Source of the DNA: a bacterium
GTDB taxonomy: Bacteria; Fidelibacterota; Marinisomatia; Marinisomatales; UBA1611
DNA: 63,007 bases
NCBI GenBank assembly: GCA_004321745.1
Contig: SGYO01000010.1
Location: 1-63,007 of the forward strand
Direction of reading: 5' to 3'
The notes under the pieces were generated by a model. The model worked only from the letters and a program-made list of their open reading frames with translations, searched no databases and was not told the origin of the DNA. Shown in pieces: positions 25,510 through 35,133 of this stretch. Each line of letters opens with the position of its first letter. Position 1 is the first letter of the stretch. Both the position numbers and the translations under genes were made by a program.

Positions 25510-27136
25510 TATTAAATTAAAAACTGTTTTTATTTTTCTTTTTTCGTTTGTAGCTATTGCTGCAACAAAACAAGATATTTACAGGAAAATTAAAGATAGC
25601 CAAAGAACGATTAATAATGTTTATAAATATCTTATTACGCATTATGTTGATAACATAGACCTTGAGAAATTTACTAAAATGAGCATAGATAACATGCTCT
25701 CTGATCTTGACCCTTATACAGTTTACCTCGTTGATGACCAAAAAAGTGGGCTAGATATGCTAACTAGTGGTCAGTATGGTGGAGTTGGTATCCAGATTGG
25801 AAAAAGAGATAATGTTATAACTGTAATTGCGCCCGCTGATGACTCTCCAGCAAAAAGAGCTGGTATAATGGCAGGTGACGTTCTAATCAAAATTGATGGT
25901 GAAGATACAGAATCAATGTCTATGGACGATGCGGCAAAGCTTATACGAGGTAAGAAAGGTTCTTCAGTAGTTTTGACCATCGAGAGATTTAATGAAGAAG
26001 AACCTATAGATTTTACATTAACTAGAGAAGATATACCCGTTAAAGATGTTAGTTATTTTGGAATGTTAGATGAAAGTATTGGTTACATAAGATTAACTAG
26101 ATTTTCCAAAAATTCTGCAGATGAAGTCGAAAAAGCTATTGTTAGTCTCAATAGCAATGCTTTGTCTAGTATTGTGTTAGATCTAAGAGATAATCCTGGT
26201 GGGCTGCTAAATTCTGCTGTTTCCATTTTAGATATGTTCATTGAAAAAGATGAGCTTTTAGTTTGGACTGATGGAAAGGCTCGTCAATCAAGTAAAAAAT
26301 ATTATAGTAAAAGTGATCCAATTGTTTCTGATGACATTCAAATTGCTGTCCTTATAAATGGTGGCAGCGCTTCCGCAAGCGAGATTGTTGCTGGTGTTAT
26401 GCAAGATCTTGATAGAGGTGTTGTGGTTGGTAGACAATCATTTGGTAAAGGTTTGGTCCAAACTGTATATAATATTGATCGAAATAAAGCTTTAAAAGTA
26501 ACGACAGCTAAATACTACATTCCTAGTGGTAGGCTTATTCAAAAATCTGGCTACCTTCCAGAAGAAATTCTGGCAGATACTACTGAAGCTGACTCTTTAT
26601 TTGAAACTGTAGGTGGACGTGTAGTAAAAGGTGGAAAAGGAATTACACCAGATTACGTGGTAGAATCTGATGATAGAATGCCAATTCTTTTAGCCTCACT
26701 TAGAAAAGGATTGTTTTTTTCTTATGTCCAAAAAAATAAGCATAATTATAATTCTTTTGAGGAAGTGCTCAATGATCCAATTCTGCTTTCTCAAGTTGAG
26801 GATTTTATTATGAGTTTTGGTGATGATTTAAATATTAAACTTGATGGGGAGAATAATTATCTAGATACTAGAGAAACATTGATGAATCTTGACAGTAACA
26901 ATATTTCAATAACTGGCGCGATTGAGTTATTAGATTCATATTTTGAAGAAAAAGCAATTACTCAATTTGATCGTGAGCAAGAAGAAATTAAGCAGTGGAT
27001 GCTTATGGAGTTCGCCAAGCATTTTGACGGTGAACAGGGAAGAATGAGTATATCTAAAAAGATTGATGAAGATATAGTAAAGGCTATTAGTATTTTGGAA
27101 GACCCATTTGTGTACAGAGATGTATTTATTCAATAA
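25496..27136 (+). CDS. C-terminal processing protease (S41 family, CtpA-like)
   Basis: A 546-residue exported serine protease, start TTG 25496. Residues ~8-24 are a signal/anchor (TVFIFLFSFVAIAA). A PDZ domain spans ~90-165 (GGVGIQIGK, SPAKRAGIMAGDVLIKIDGE). The catalytic domain has the SASASEIVAG motif (291-300) with the nucleophilic Ser and Lys318 in SFGKG as general base. CTPs act in the periplasm on protein C-termini; many regulate peptidoglycan enzymes. The C-terminal ~150 residues beyond the catalytic core are helical and may be an adaptor or substrate domain. Confidence 0.9.
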   Translation: MKKRNIKLKTVFIFLFSFVAIAATKQDIYRKIKDSQRTINNVYKYLITHYVDNIDLEKFTKMSIDNMLSDLDPYTVYLVDDQKSGLDMLTSGQYGGVGIQIGKRDNVITVIAPADDSPAKRAGIMAGDVLIKIDGEDTESMSMDDAAKLIRGKKGSSVVLTIERFNEEEPIDFTLTREDIPVKDVSYFGMLDESIGYIRLTRFSKNSADEVEKAIVSLNSNALSSIVLDLRDNPGGLLNSAVSILDMFIEKDELLVWTDGKARQSSKKYYSKSDPIVSDDIQIAVLINGGSASASEIVAGVMQDLDRGVVVGRQSFGKGLVQTVYNIDRNKALKVTTAKYYIPSGRLIQKSGYLPEEILADTTEADSLFETVGGRVVKGGKGITPDYVVESDDRMPILLASLRKGLFFSYVQKNKHNYNSFEEVLNDPILLSQVEDFIMSFGDDLNIKLDGENNYLDTRETLMNLDSNNISITGAIELLDSYFEEKAITQFDREQEEIKQWMLMEFAKHFDGEQGRMSISKKIDEDIVKAISILEDPFVYRDVFIQ

Positions 27137-27163
27137 TTATTTTTGTAATTTTACTTATGTATA

Positions 27164-27237
27164 GGGCGATTAGCTCAGTTGGTTAGAGCGCTACGTTGAC
27201 ATCGTAGAGGTCGGCGGTTCGACTCCGTCATCGCCCA
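27164..27237 (+). tRNA. tRNA-Val (anticodon GAC)
   Basis: Full cloverleaf: acceptor GGGCGAT pairs with ATCGCCC (27230-27236); D stem GCTC/GAGC; anticodon stem CTACG/CGTAG with loop TTGACAT (anticodon GAC); T stem GGCGG/CCGTC with TTCGACT loop. The discriminator is A at 27237 and CCA is not encoded. The thrS ATG is only 9 bases downstream. Confidence 0.96.
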
Positions 27238-27246
27238 CATAATAAA

Positions 27247-29193
27247 ATGAAAAATATAAAAATAACACTACCAGATAATTCCCATAAGAGTGTACCTATT
27301 GGAACAACTCCTCAGGGAGTTGCTGATATTATCGGTTCTGGGTTGGCACGTGCAGTAGTTGTTGCGAAAGTTGATGGCGATTTAAAAGATTTAAATTTTC
27401 CATTGCAGCAAGATTGTTCATTAGAGCTTTTTACAGGCGATACAGAAGAAGGTCATGATACGCTTTTGCATTCTACAGCCCACCTTATGGCCCAAGCTGT
27501 AAAATCTTTATTCCCCAATGCTAAAGTTACTATTGGGCCTACGATAGAAAATGGATTTTATTATGATTTTGATGTCGATAATCCATTTACAGATGAAGTT
27601 CTTGAAAAGATTGAAATAAAAATGAAAGAATTAGCAAAATCTGGTCAGGAAATAAATAGAAATGAGTTATCTGCTAAAGAGGCTGTTTCTCTTTTTAAAT
27701 CGATGAATGAAGATTACAAGGTTGAGATCATCGAGCAGATAAATCCAGATGATATAATTAGCACCTACATGCAATCAGATTTTACTGATTTATGCAGAGG
27801 CCCGCATGTTTCAAATACTTCAAAAATAAAGCACTTTAAATTACTTTCGTCTTCAGGTGCATATTGGAGAGGTGATGAGAATAATAAAATGCTTCAGAGG
27901 ATATATGGAACTGTTTTCTCCTCAAAAGAAGCTTTAAAAAAACATTTAGAGAATCTTGAGGAAGCCAAAAGAAGAGATCATAGGAAAATTGGCAAAGAAA
28001 TGCAATTATTTGCTTTTGATGGAGATATTGGCCCAGGCTTGCCATTATGGCTTCCCAATGGCACTGTAATGATTGAGGAACTTGAAGTATTAGCTAAAGA
28101 TACTGAGAAAAAAGCAGGTTATAGTCAGGTGAGAACTCCTCATCTTACTAAAGGGACTATTTATGAAAAGTCTGGTCATTTAGATCATTATAAAGAATCA
28201 ATGTACCCAGAAATGGAAATTGATGGAGTTGATTATTATGTCAAGCCAATGAACTGCCCTCATCATCATAAGATATATTCTTCAATACCAAGAAGCTATC
28301 GTGATATGCCTGTCAGGCTCTCTGAGTATGGGACATGTTATAGATATGAGAAGTCGGGTCAATTATTTGGCCTCATGAGAGTTAGAAGTTTGCAGATGAA
28401 CGATGCTCATATTTACTGTACAGAAAAGCAGTTTAAAAAAGAGTTTATGAATGTTTGTAAGATGTACTTAGAATATTTCAAACTTTTTAACATTGAAAAA
28501 TATACTATGAGGCTAAGCTTGCACGATAAGGAGCATCTTGGAGATAAATATGTAAATGAGCCGGAACTATGGCTGGAAACTGAGCAATGGGTTAGGGAGG
28601 CTCTTGATGAAGGCGGGTTTAATTATGTAGAGGTTCCTGGAGAGGCCGCATTCTATGGCCCCAAAATAGATGTGCAAGTTTGGAGTGCAATAGGAAAAGA
28701 GTTTACTTTAGCGACAAATCAAGTAGACTTTGTAGTCCCAAAAAGATTTGATCTAGCATATAAAGATGAAAATGGTGATTTGCAGACACCAATTTGTATT
28801 CATCGAGCCCCTTTAAGTACACATGAAAGATTTATAGGTTTCCTAATTGAGCATTTTGGTGGAAACTTCCCTTTGTGGCTAGCGCCTACTCAAGTAGCAG
28901 TACTTCCATTATCTGATAAGGTCTATGAGTATGCTAAAATGATTACTAATAAATTAATTGATTCAAATATCAGAGCTGTTTTAGATGATAGGTCTGATAA
29001 GATTGGTGCAAAAATTCGAAATGCAGAAATAAAAAGGATTAATGTAATGCTTATTGTTGGGCCTAAAGAGGCTGAAAACAACACAGTTTCTGTTAGAAGA
29101 AAATTTGCAGGAGATTTAGGAACTATCGATCAAGATATGTTAATTTCACAGCTTGTTAAAGAAATAAAGGATAGGAGTTTAACTCATAGCTAA
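27247..29193 (+). CDS. thrS: Threonyl-tRNA synthetase
   Basis: A 648-residue class II synthetase of standard length. N-terminal TGS domain (~1-62), HxxxH-type editing domain (LLHSTAHLMAQAVK with the conserved HS.AH; later DLCRGPH), catalytic core with the motif 2 region (RLSEYGTCYRYEKSGQLFGLMRVR) and motif 3 (PICIHRAPLSTHERFIGFLIE), then an anticodon-binding domain (QVAVLPLSDK...). Zinc ligands are expected at the Cys of MNCPHHHKIY, a His at ~385-390 region and a later His. It heads the thrS-infC-rpmI-rplT-pheS-pheT run. Confidence 0.97.
   Translation: MKNIKITLPDNSHKSVPIGTTPQGVADIIGSGLARAVVVAKVDGDLKDLNFPLQQDCSLELFTGDTEEGHDTLLHSTAHLMAQAVKSLFPNAKVTIGPTIENGFYYDFDVDNPFTDEVLEKIEIKMKELAKSGQEINRNELSAKEAVSLFKSMNEDYKVEIIEQINPDDIISTYMQSDFTDLCRGPHVSNTSKIKHFKLLSSSGAYWRGDENNKMLQRIYGTVFSSKEALKKHLENLEEAKRRDHRKIGKEMQLFAFDGDIGPGLPLWLPNGTVMIEELEVLAKDTEKKAGYSQVRTPHLTKGTIYEKSGHLDHYKESMYPEMEIDGVDYYVKPMNCPHHHKIYSSIPRSYRDMPVRLSEYGTCYRYEKSGQLFGLMRVRSLQMNDAHIYCTEKQFKKEFMNVCKMYLEYFKLFNIEKYTMRLSLHDKEHLGDKYVNEPELWLETEQWVREALDEGGFNYVEVPGEAAFYGPKIDVQVWSAIGKEFTLATNQVDFVVPKRFDLAYKDENGDLQTPICIHRAPLSTHERFIGFLIEHFGGNFPLWLAPTQVAVLPLSDKVYEYAKMITNKLIDSNIRAVLDDRSDKIGAKIRNAEIKRINVMLIVGPKEAENNTVSVRRKFAGDLGTIDQDMLISQLVKEIKDRSLTHS
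29173..29188 (+). promoter_or_regulatory. Ribosome binding site and rare start codon of infC
   Basis: AGGAG (29173-29177), 8-base spacer, ATA (29186-29188). Located inside the last codons of thrS. This pairing decides the infC start and is the likely site of IF-3 autocontrol. Confidence 0.7.
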
Positions 29194-29701
29194 AAAACAG
29201 ACGCAAAGATTGAACGAAAAGATAACTGCTAAAGAAGTTCGTTTAATTAGCGTAGATGGAGAGCAGTTAGGGATTGTTCCAACAGAAGAGGCCTTGGAGA
29301 GGGCCCAGGAAGATGGATTAGATCTTATGGAGGTTTCACCTAATGCAGACCCTCCTGTTTGTAGAATTTTGAATTTTGGAAAGCTCAAGTACGAAGAAAA
29401 GAAAAAGATTCAAATTAATAAAAAGAAACAACATGTAATTAAGTTAAAAGAGATTAGACTTAGACCGCGCATTGAAGACCATGATTTAATGACAAAATTA
29501 AATATGGGTAAAAAGTTTTTAAATGATGGATGTAAACTAAAAATTACCTTAATTTTTAGGGGTAGAGAACTTTCTAGAATCGATCTAGGTAAAGATGTGA
29601 TGGATCGTGTAATTGAAGAACTGTCTGAAGTTGCAGAGGTAGAAAAGGACATTCCATTGGAAGGTAGGAGAATGTCTGTGGTTTTATCGGCCAAACAGTA
29701 A
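29186..29701 (+). CDS. infC: Translation initiation factor IF-3, apparent AUA start
   Basis: IF-3, 171 residues if started at ATA 29186: IAKKQTQRLNEKITAKEVRLI then GEQLGIVPTEEAL and SPNADPPVCRI. An AGGAG at 29173-29177 lies 8 bases before ATA 29186, while the later TTG at 29210 has no such site and would cut off the usual basic N-terminus. The frame is closed by TAA at 29180, so no earlier start exists. In E. coli infC begins with the rare AUU, which IF-3 itself discriminates against, giving feedback control; an AUA start would allow the same. Overlaps thrS by 8 bases. Confidence 0.93.
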   Translation: MAKKQTQRLNEKITAKEVRLISVDGEQLGIVPTEEALERAQEDGLDLMEVSPNADPPVCRILNFGKLKYEEKKKIQINKKKQHVIKLKEIRLRPRIEDHDLMTKLNMGKKFLNDGCKLKITLIFRGRELSRIDLGKDVMDRVIEELSEVAEVEKDIPLEGRRMSVVLSAKQ

Positions 29702-29711
29702 AGGATTTATT

Positions 29712-29906
29712 ATGCCAAAAATGAAAACTAGACGTGGTGCTGCAAAGCGTTTCAAACTTACAGCGTCAGGTAAATTAAAAAGAAACAAAGCAAACCATAG
29801 ACACATGCTTGTTCGTCGTTCCAACAAGGCAAAACGAAAGATGAGGCAAAGTGATTTCGTTGATGCCGGTGATCGTAGGAATGTTCGTCGCATGTTATGT
29901 GTTTAG
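29712..29906 (+). CDS. rpmI: 50S ribosomal protein L35
   Basis: A 64-residue, strongly basic protein with the L35 pattern: MPKMKTRRGAAKRFKLTASGKLKR and KANHRHMLVRRS. It lies between infC and rplT as in most bacteria and starts 10 bases after infC with a GGA-type site. Confidence 0.97.
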   Translation: MPKMKTRRGAAKRFKLTASGKLKRNKANHRHMLVRRSNKAKRKMRQSDFVDAGDRRNVRRMLCV

Positions 29907-29922
29907 TTTAGGAGATTAGTAT

Positions 29923-30270
29923 ATGCCACGCGCAAATAGTTCTGTACCACGACATCGTAGGCACAGGAAAATAGTTAAGCAGGCCAAGGGCTACTATGGT
30001 GCCCGGAGCCGTACGTTTAAATCAGCTAAGGACGCTGTTACCAAAGCAGGTCTGTATGCATATAGAGATAGAAGGCAGAGGAAGCGTCAGTTTCGTCGTC
30101 TTTGGATTACTCGTATAAATGCTGCATGTAGACTCAATGATATTACTTATTCAGCATTTATCAATGCACTGAATGTTAAAGGAATAGAGCTCAATAGAAA
30201 AGTTCTTGCAGATCTTGCTTTGCAAGATCCGCAATCGTTCACCGATCTGGTGAACTCTGTTAAGAATTAG
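29923..30270 (+). CDS. rplT: 50S ribosomal protein L20
   Basis: A 115-residue basic protein with L20 motifs: [34 protein letters not shown] and ARINAA-like RINAACR. In the standard infC-rpmI-rplT order. L20 binds 23S rRNA early in 50S assembly and represses its own operon in several bacteria. Confidence 0.97.
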   Translation: MPRANSSVPRHRRHRKIVKQAKGYYGARSRTFKSAKDAVTKAGLYAYRDRRQRKRQFRRLWITRINAACRLNDITYSAFINALNVKGIELNRKVLADLALQDPQSFTDLVNSVKN

Positions 30271-30274
30271 TTCA

Positions 30275-31255
30275 ATGTCACTTAAAGATAGTATCGAATC
30301 GGTTAAAAACGATTTTTTAACCGAATTTGCTAGTATCAATGATAGTACTGGTTCTGAATCAATAAGACAGAAGTATCTAGGCAGAAATGGTCTAGTAACT
30401 AATTTATTTAAAGAGCTAGGTCGAGCTTCGAATGATGATCGTCCTGTTTTTGGTCATTTATTAAACCAGCTCAAAAATGAATTATCTGAAAAGATAAATT
30501 CTATTCAAGCTGAAGATAGAACAGCCAGCGATAATGAGCTTGTTGATATTGCTCTACCTGGTAAACTTTATTCATCAGGTTCTACCCACATATTAGAGCA
30601 GACTTTTAATGATATTAAAAAGATTTTCAGTGATATTGGTTTTAGTATCTCGTATGGTCCCGAAATAGATGATGAATATCATAATTTTACAGCATTAAAC
30701 GTGCCTGAGCATCATCCAGCTAGAGATATGCAAGATACTTTTTTTGTAGATAAAGATATCGTTCTTAGAACGCACACATCAAATGTTCAAATACATTTAA
30801 TGGAAGAAAAAGATCCGCCGTTAAGATTCATTGTTCCAGGAAGGGTATATAGAAATGAATCAATCAGCTATAAAAGCTACTGTCTTTTTCATCAAGTTGA
30901 GGGTTTATTTGTAGACAAGAGTGTAAGCTTTGCTCAGCTTAAGGGTTGCTTGGAATATTTTGTAAAAAAAATGTTTGGCTCTGATTGTAAGATGCGATGG
31001 AGACCAAGTTATTTCCCTTTTACTGAACCTAGTGCTGAGGTAGATATTTGGGATGAGCAGCGAAATCAATGGATGGAGATTCTTGGTTGCGGAATGGTTG
31101 ACCCTGAAGTATTTAACAGCGTTAATTATGATCCAAAAATATGGCGGGGATATGCATTTGGTATGGGCGTTGAGAGAATAGCTATGCTAAAATATGGCAT
31201 AGAAGATATAAGATTGTTTTACGGTGGTGATATTCGGTTTTTAAGGCAGTTCTAA
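30275..31255 (+). CDS. pheS: Phenylalanyl-tRNA synthetase alpha subunit
   Basis: A 326-residue class II synthetase subunit. The N-terminal coiled coil precedes the core, with motif 2 region RPS/VPGRVYRNESISYKSYCLFHQVEG and motif 3 GMGVERIAMLKYGI near the end, plus FTEPSAEVDIW. Length and order with pheT are normal. It starts 4 bases after rplT. Confidence 0.97.
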   Translation: MSLKDSIESVKNDFLTEFASINDSTGSESIRQKYLGRNGLVTNLFKELGRASNDDRPVFGHLLNQLKNELSEKINSIQAEDRTASDNELVDIALPGKLYSSGSTHILEQTFNDIKKIFSDIGFSISYGPEIDDEYHNFTALNVPEHHPARDMQDTFFVDKDIVLRTHTSNVQIHLMEEKDPPLRFIVPGRVYRNESISYKSYCLFHQVEGLFVDKSVSFAQLKGCLEYFVKKMFGSDCKMRWRPSYFPFTEPSAEVDIWDEQRNQWMEILGCGMVDPEVFNSVNYDPKIWRGYAFGMGVERIAMLKYGIEDIRLFYGGDIRFLRQF

Positions 31256-33630
31256 TGATTATTTCTATTGACTGGTTAAAGGATTTTATAAATATAGAAG
31301 AAACTCCTGAAGAGTTATCTAATATGCTCTCATCTCTTGGTTTGGAAGCTGAGTGTGATAACCAGTTTGGTGATATTAAGGACGTTGTTATTGGCGAAGT
31401 TATATCCGTATCCGATCATCCAAATGCAGACAGGTTGAACGTTTGTATGGTTAGTGATGGACAAAAGGAATTTCAGGTTGTTTGCGGAGCTCCTAATGTA
31501 GCAGAAGGGCAGATTATTGCTTATGCTAAAGTTGGCTCAATACTTCCAGGTGGTTTTAATCTTGAACAAATTAAACTTCGTGGTGTTGAGTCTAATGGTA
31601 TGATATGTTCTTCTAGAGAGCTTAATATTAGTGATGAGCACGATGGAATTCTTGTGCTTCCTGAATCTTGCACTTTAGGTGCTAATTTTGTTGATGAGTA
31701 TGCAAATAAATTTCTAAAGATCGAACTCGATATTACGCCTAATAGACCTGATGCCTTTTCTCACTTCGGGGTCGCTAGAGATATATCTGTATTTAAAAAA
31801 AGAACTTTAAACCCTTTAACATTTGAAGCAAAAAACACTAACAATGCTTCTACTTTTAATATTTCCATATCTAATCAAAATGATTGTCCTCGCTACATTG
31901 GTGCTATAGTCAAGGATGTAAAAGTGGGCCCTAGTCCTACTTGGATTCAGGATAGATTAATAGCAGCTGGTCAGAGGCCAATAAATAACTTAGTGGACAT
32001 ATCCAATTATGTTTTAATGGAAATGGGTCAGCCTACGCATATATTTGATTGGGATAAGGTTAGCAGCGATGAGATTTTAGTTAGAAGAGCAAATAAAAAT
32101 GAATCAATCACTACTTTAGATCAAGATTCATATAAATTAAGTGAATCTAACCTCTTGATTACAGATGGTGATAAACCCATTGCTGTTGCTGGGGTTATGG
32201 GAGGTTTTAATAGTGCTGTAAATGAAGAGACAAAAACTATTTTTATCGAGAGTGCATATTTTGATCCTGTCGTAATAAGGAAATCTTCTAAATCATTATT
32301 GTTAAGCACTGAAGCTTCCAAAAGATATGAAAGGGGCGCTGATCCGCAAGGTGCATTACCAGCATTTTGGAAGATTATTAATTTAATAGAAAAGTACACA
32401 GGCGGCTCTTTTGATGGCGACTTTTTGGATGTCAATCATACGAGTCTAAACAATGATTCAATTACACTTAGATCTTCTGAAATTGAACAAATACTTGGAG
32501 TTTCGCTTGAAAAAGATTTTATCGTAGAGGTGCTTGAAGGGCTTGGTTTTACTGTCAAAGTATCAAATGATAGTGAGTTTGATTGTATTCCACCAAGCTA
32601 TAGACCTGATATTGCTAGAGAAATTGATGTTATTGAAGAATTAGCTAGAATGAAAGGCTATGATAACATTCCTACTGACGATTCTTTATATGGCCATTTT
32701 TTCATTGATGAAACAGATCCTCAGTATTATTTACAACGTTTTAGAGATAAACTATCTGGGTTAGGTTTTTTTCAAAACTACTCAAACTCTTTGCAGGATA
32801 AAAAAACATCTAATTTATTTAGTAATAAATCAATACCAATGCTTAATCCATTAAGTAATAAAATGGCATTTTTAAGGACATCTTTATATCCTGGTTTATT
32901 AAAAGCTGCTGAGTTGAATATAAAAAATTCTACCAACTCCTTAAGGCTTTATGAGCTAGGTAACATTCACTCGCAAAATGGTAAAAAGTTAGGAGATATG
33001 TCGGAGGAAATTAAATTAACCGGCATCATATTAGGTGATGAGAGAATTAATTCTGTCCATCATGAAAAAGAAGACCATGATATTTTTTCCATAAAGGGTA
33101 TGTTGAAACACATACTTGGTGATTCTATTTTTAGCCAAATAGGTATGGTTGAATTTAAAAATGAACTATATGAGTACGGATTTTCATTGGACGCAGGCGA
33201 CATGCATATAGGTACTTTTGGAAAAATATCAACAAAACTATTTAAGCTACTAAAAATTAGTTTTAAAGAAGCTTTTGGCTTTGATATTGATATAGAAAAG
33301 ATTAAAAGCTTTTCTAGTGAAAAAGTTTACAGATCAATTAATTCACTACCAAAAATTTCTAGAAGAATAAATCTTTTGCTTAAGGATAATGATAGTGTAG
33401 GCAGTATTCTAAAACTAATACAAGAAAAAGGTGGTGCTAACCTTATTGAATATCATCCAGTTGAGATTTTTAAGGATAAAGAAAGCATTGGGGAAAATAA
33501 AAAAAGTGTCGTATTTGAAATGATATTCCAACATAAAGAAAAAACACTTGAAGATAAAGATGTAAACCCTATTATAGATGAAATTATAGACATTGCTCAA
33601 TCCAAATTTAATGCTAAATTACGCGTATGA
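31255..33630 (+). CDS. pheT: Phenylalanyl-tRNA synthetase beta subunit
   Basis: A 791-residue protein with the full bacterial domain order: EMAP/tRNA-binding domain (~40-150, DHPNADRLNVC and VVCGAPNV), B3/B4 editing domain (~200-390), B5 (~400-470), catalytic-like core and C-terminal ferredoxin-fold anticodon-binding domain. Its ATG overlaps the last base of pheS. Confidence 0.96.
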   Translation: MIISIDWLKDFINIEETPEELSNMLSSLGLEAECDNQFGDIKDVVIGEVISVSDHPNADRLNVCMVSDGQKEFQVVCGAPNVAEGQIIAYAKVGSILPGGFNLEQIKLRGVESNGMICSSRELNISDEHDGILVLPESCTLGANFVDEYANKFLKIELDITPNRPDAFSHFGVARDISVFKKRTLNPLTFEAKNTNNASTFNISISNQNDCPRYIGAIVKDVKVGPSPTWIQDRLIAAGQRPINNLVDISNYVLMEMGQPTHIFDWDKVSSDEILVRRANKNESITTLDQDSYKLSESNLLITDGDKPIAVAGVMGGFNSAVNEETKTIFIESAYFDPVVIRKSSKSLLLSTEASKRYERGADPQGALPAFWKIINLIEKYTGGSFDGDFLDVNHTSLNNDSITLRSSEIEQILGVSLEKDFIVEVLEGLGFTVKVSNDSEFDCIPPSYRPDIAREIDVIEELARMKGYDNIPTDDSLYGHFFIDETDPQYYLQRFRDKLSGLGFFQNYSNSLQDKKTSNLFSNKSIPMLNPLSNKMAFLRTSLYPGLLKAAELNIKNSTNSLRLYELGNIHSQNGKKLGDMSEEIKLTGIILGDERINSVHHEKEDHDIFSIKGMLKHILGDSIFSQIGMVEFKNELYEYGFSLDAGDMHIGTFGKISTKLFKLLKISFKEAFGFDIDIEKIKSFSSEKVYRSINSLPKISRRINLLLKDNDSVGSILKLIQEKGGANLIEYHPVEIFKDKESIGENKKSVVFEMIFQHKEKTLEDKDVNPIIDEIIDIAQSKFNAKLRV

Positions 33631-33809
33631 ATGATTCAACTTTATTTAATGAGTTAGAGCAAAAAATCGTTGGTCTTGTAAACGCATTAAAGGCTGAAAG
33701 AGAAAAAAACGAGAACAATACCGGTAGCGTAATTGAGTCTCAAAAGCTTTCTAAGATTGAAGAGCATGTTACAAATATGATAAATATACTTGATAAAATA
33801 GATAAGTAA
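33627..33809 (+). CDS. Short coiled-coil protein, ZapB-like by position
   Basis: A 60-residue helical protein (LFNELEQKIVGLVNALKAERE, then LSKIEEHVTNMINILDKI). It overlaps pheT by ATGA and precedes zapA by 4 bases. Size, coiled-coil nature and pairing with zapA suggest a cell division (Z-ring) partner like ZapB/DUF904, but sequence similarity is too weak to be sure. Confidence 0.55.
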   Translation: MNDSTLFNELEQKIVGLVNALKAEREKNENNTGSVIESQKLSKIEEHVTNMINILDKIDK

Positions 33810-33813
33810 ATAA

Positions 33814-34104
33814 ATGTCAGAAGATGGTAATCAAATAAAAATTACAATATTTGGGCAAGAGTATTCTGTAAAAGCTCCCGCCGATCCAACCTATATCAAA
33901 AAAATAGCTGAATACGTTGACAGTAAAATGAGAGAAGTTCAGGCTGGCTTTAGTTCTACTCAATCTTCCAACAGGATTGCTATTTTATCGGCAATGAATA
34001 TAACTGATGAACTTTTTAATGCTAGAAAAAAAGGTGATTCTGAAGAAATTGATGTTGAAGAAAAAATTACGTCTCTCATAGAGCTTATTGACGATTCTGT
34101 TTAA
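33814..34104 (+). CDS. zapA: Cell division protein ZapA
   Basis: A 96-residue protein with the ZapA pattern: IKITIFGQEYSVKAPADPTYIKKIAEYVDSKM at the start, then a coiled coil (AILSAMNITDELFNARKK). ZapA bundles FtsZ filaments and works with ZapB in gammaproteobacteria. The neighbour upstream is a short coiled-coil gene. Confidence 0.85.
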   Translation: MSEDGNQIKITIFGQEYSVKAPADPTYIKKIAEYVDSKMREVQAGFSSTQSSNRIAILSAMNITDELFNARKKGDSEEIDVEEKITSLIELIDDSV

Positions 34105-34115
34105 CAAAACTTCTC

Positions 34116-34991
34116 ATGACATCCTCTAAAGTACTTTCTGGTTTAGATACCGCAGCTACGGTATATGAATCCTTCAATGACCGTATAAAAGTATTATCAA
34201 CTAAAGGTGTCGTTCCTGGTCTATGTGTAGTATTAGTTGGTGAAGATCCTGCTTCTCAGATCTATGTTAGAACAAAATCTAAAAAATTAAAATCTTTAGG
34301 GTTGGTATCTGAAACGATACGTTTAGACGCTGATGTTACCGAACAAAAACTGTTGTCAATTATTGAAGATCTTAATGCAAATTCAAAATTTCACGGTATT
34401 CTTGTCCAAATGCCGCTTCCAGAGCATATTAATTCGCAGAATGTTATTAATTCTATTAATCCTGCAAAAGATGTTGATGGCTTTCACCCGGAAAATGTTG
34501 GTTGGCTATCCATTGGAAAACCCCGTTTCATTCCGTGTACTCCAAAGGGCATAATGAGAATTTTTAGTCACTATAATATTGATCTAACTGGTAAAGATAT
34601 TGTAGTGCTAGGCAGGAGCAATATTGTAGGTAGGCCTATGTCAATTTTAGTTAGTTCAAATAATGCAAATGGTACATGTACTGTATGTCATTCTAGAACA
34701 AAAAATATTAACGATTATTCAAGAAATGCTGATATCATAATATCTGCAATAGGTGTTCCAAATTTTCTAACATCCGAAATGGTTAAGGAAGATTCCATTA
34801 TAATCGATGTTGGAATCAATAGAATTGATTCAGATAATGAAAAAGGATATAAAATTGTAGGAGATGCTGATTATGATTCAGTTTTTGATAAAGTTTCTAA
34901 AATAACCCCAGTCCCAGGTGGCGTAGGTCCGATGACAATAGCAATGTTGGTAGAAAATACTATTGAAGCTGCAGAGAATATTCAACTATAG
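34116..34991 (+). CDS. folD: Methylenetetrahydrofolate dehydrogenase/cyclohydrolase
   Basis: A 291-residue bifunctional enzyme of one-carbon metabolism. Motifs: VGEDPASQIYVRTKSKK with Tyr50 and the catalytic Lys54, VQMPLPEH, KDVDGFHPENVG, PCTPKGIM, VVLGRSNIVGRPM and PVPGGVGPMT. Starts 11 bases after zapA. Oxidises methylene-THF with NAD(P) and hydrolyses methenyl-THF. Confidence 0.96.
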   Translation: MTSSKVLSGLDTAATVYESFNDRIKVLSTKGVVPGLCVVLVGEDPASQIYVRTKSKKLKSLGLVSETIRLDADVTEQKLLSIIEDLNANSKFHGILVQMPLPEHINSQNVINSINPAKDVDGFHPENVGWLSIGKPRFIPCTPKGIMRIFSHYNIDLTGKDIVVLGRSNIVGRPMSILVSSNNANGTCTVCHSRTKNINDYSRNADIIISAIGVPNFLTSEMVKEDSIIIDVGINRIDSDNEKGYKIVGDADYDSVFDKVSKITPVPGGVGPMTIAMLVENTIEAAENIQL

Positions 34992-35063
34992 TTTATATCC
35001 TCTTTGAAAATATTTTTGGTTACACATGTATAATTTTTCATTCAAAGGCTAACTTAAGGTTTT

Positions 35064-35091
35064 TTTGAACATCTATTATTTATTACCTTTG
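35064..35091 (+). promoter_or_regulatory. Candidate promoter of the susC-like operon
   Basis: TTTG at 35064-35067 and TAccTTTG at 35084-35091, a full match to the Bacteroidetes -7 box (TAnnTTTG) with a -33-like TTTG. The spacing is 16, slightly shorter than usual (~19). It lies 43 bases upstream of the ATG at 35134. Confidence 0.5.
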
Positions 35092-35133
35092 TCCTCTTAA
35101 AACATAGAACACACGTTACATTTGGGATATTAA

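Noticed and set aside
27130-27246. T-box or leader attenuator before thrS
   Set aside because: The space is taken by tRNA-Val; the rest is too short for a T-box and has no terminator.
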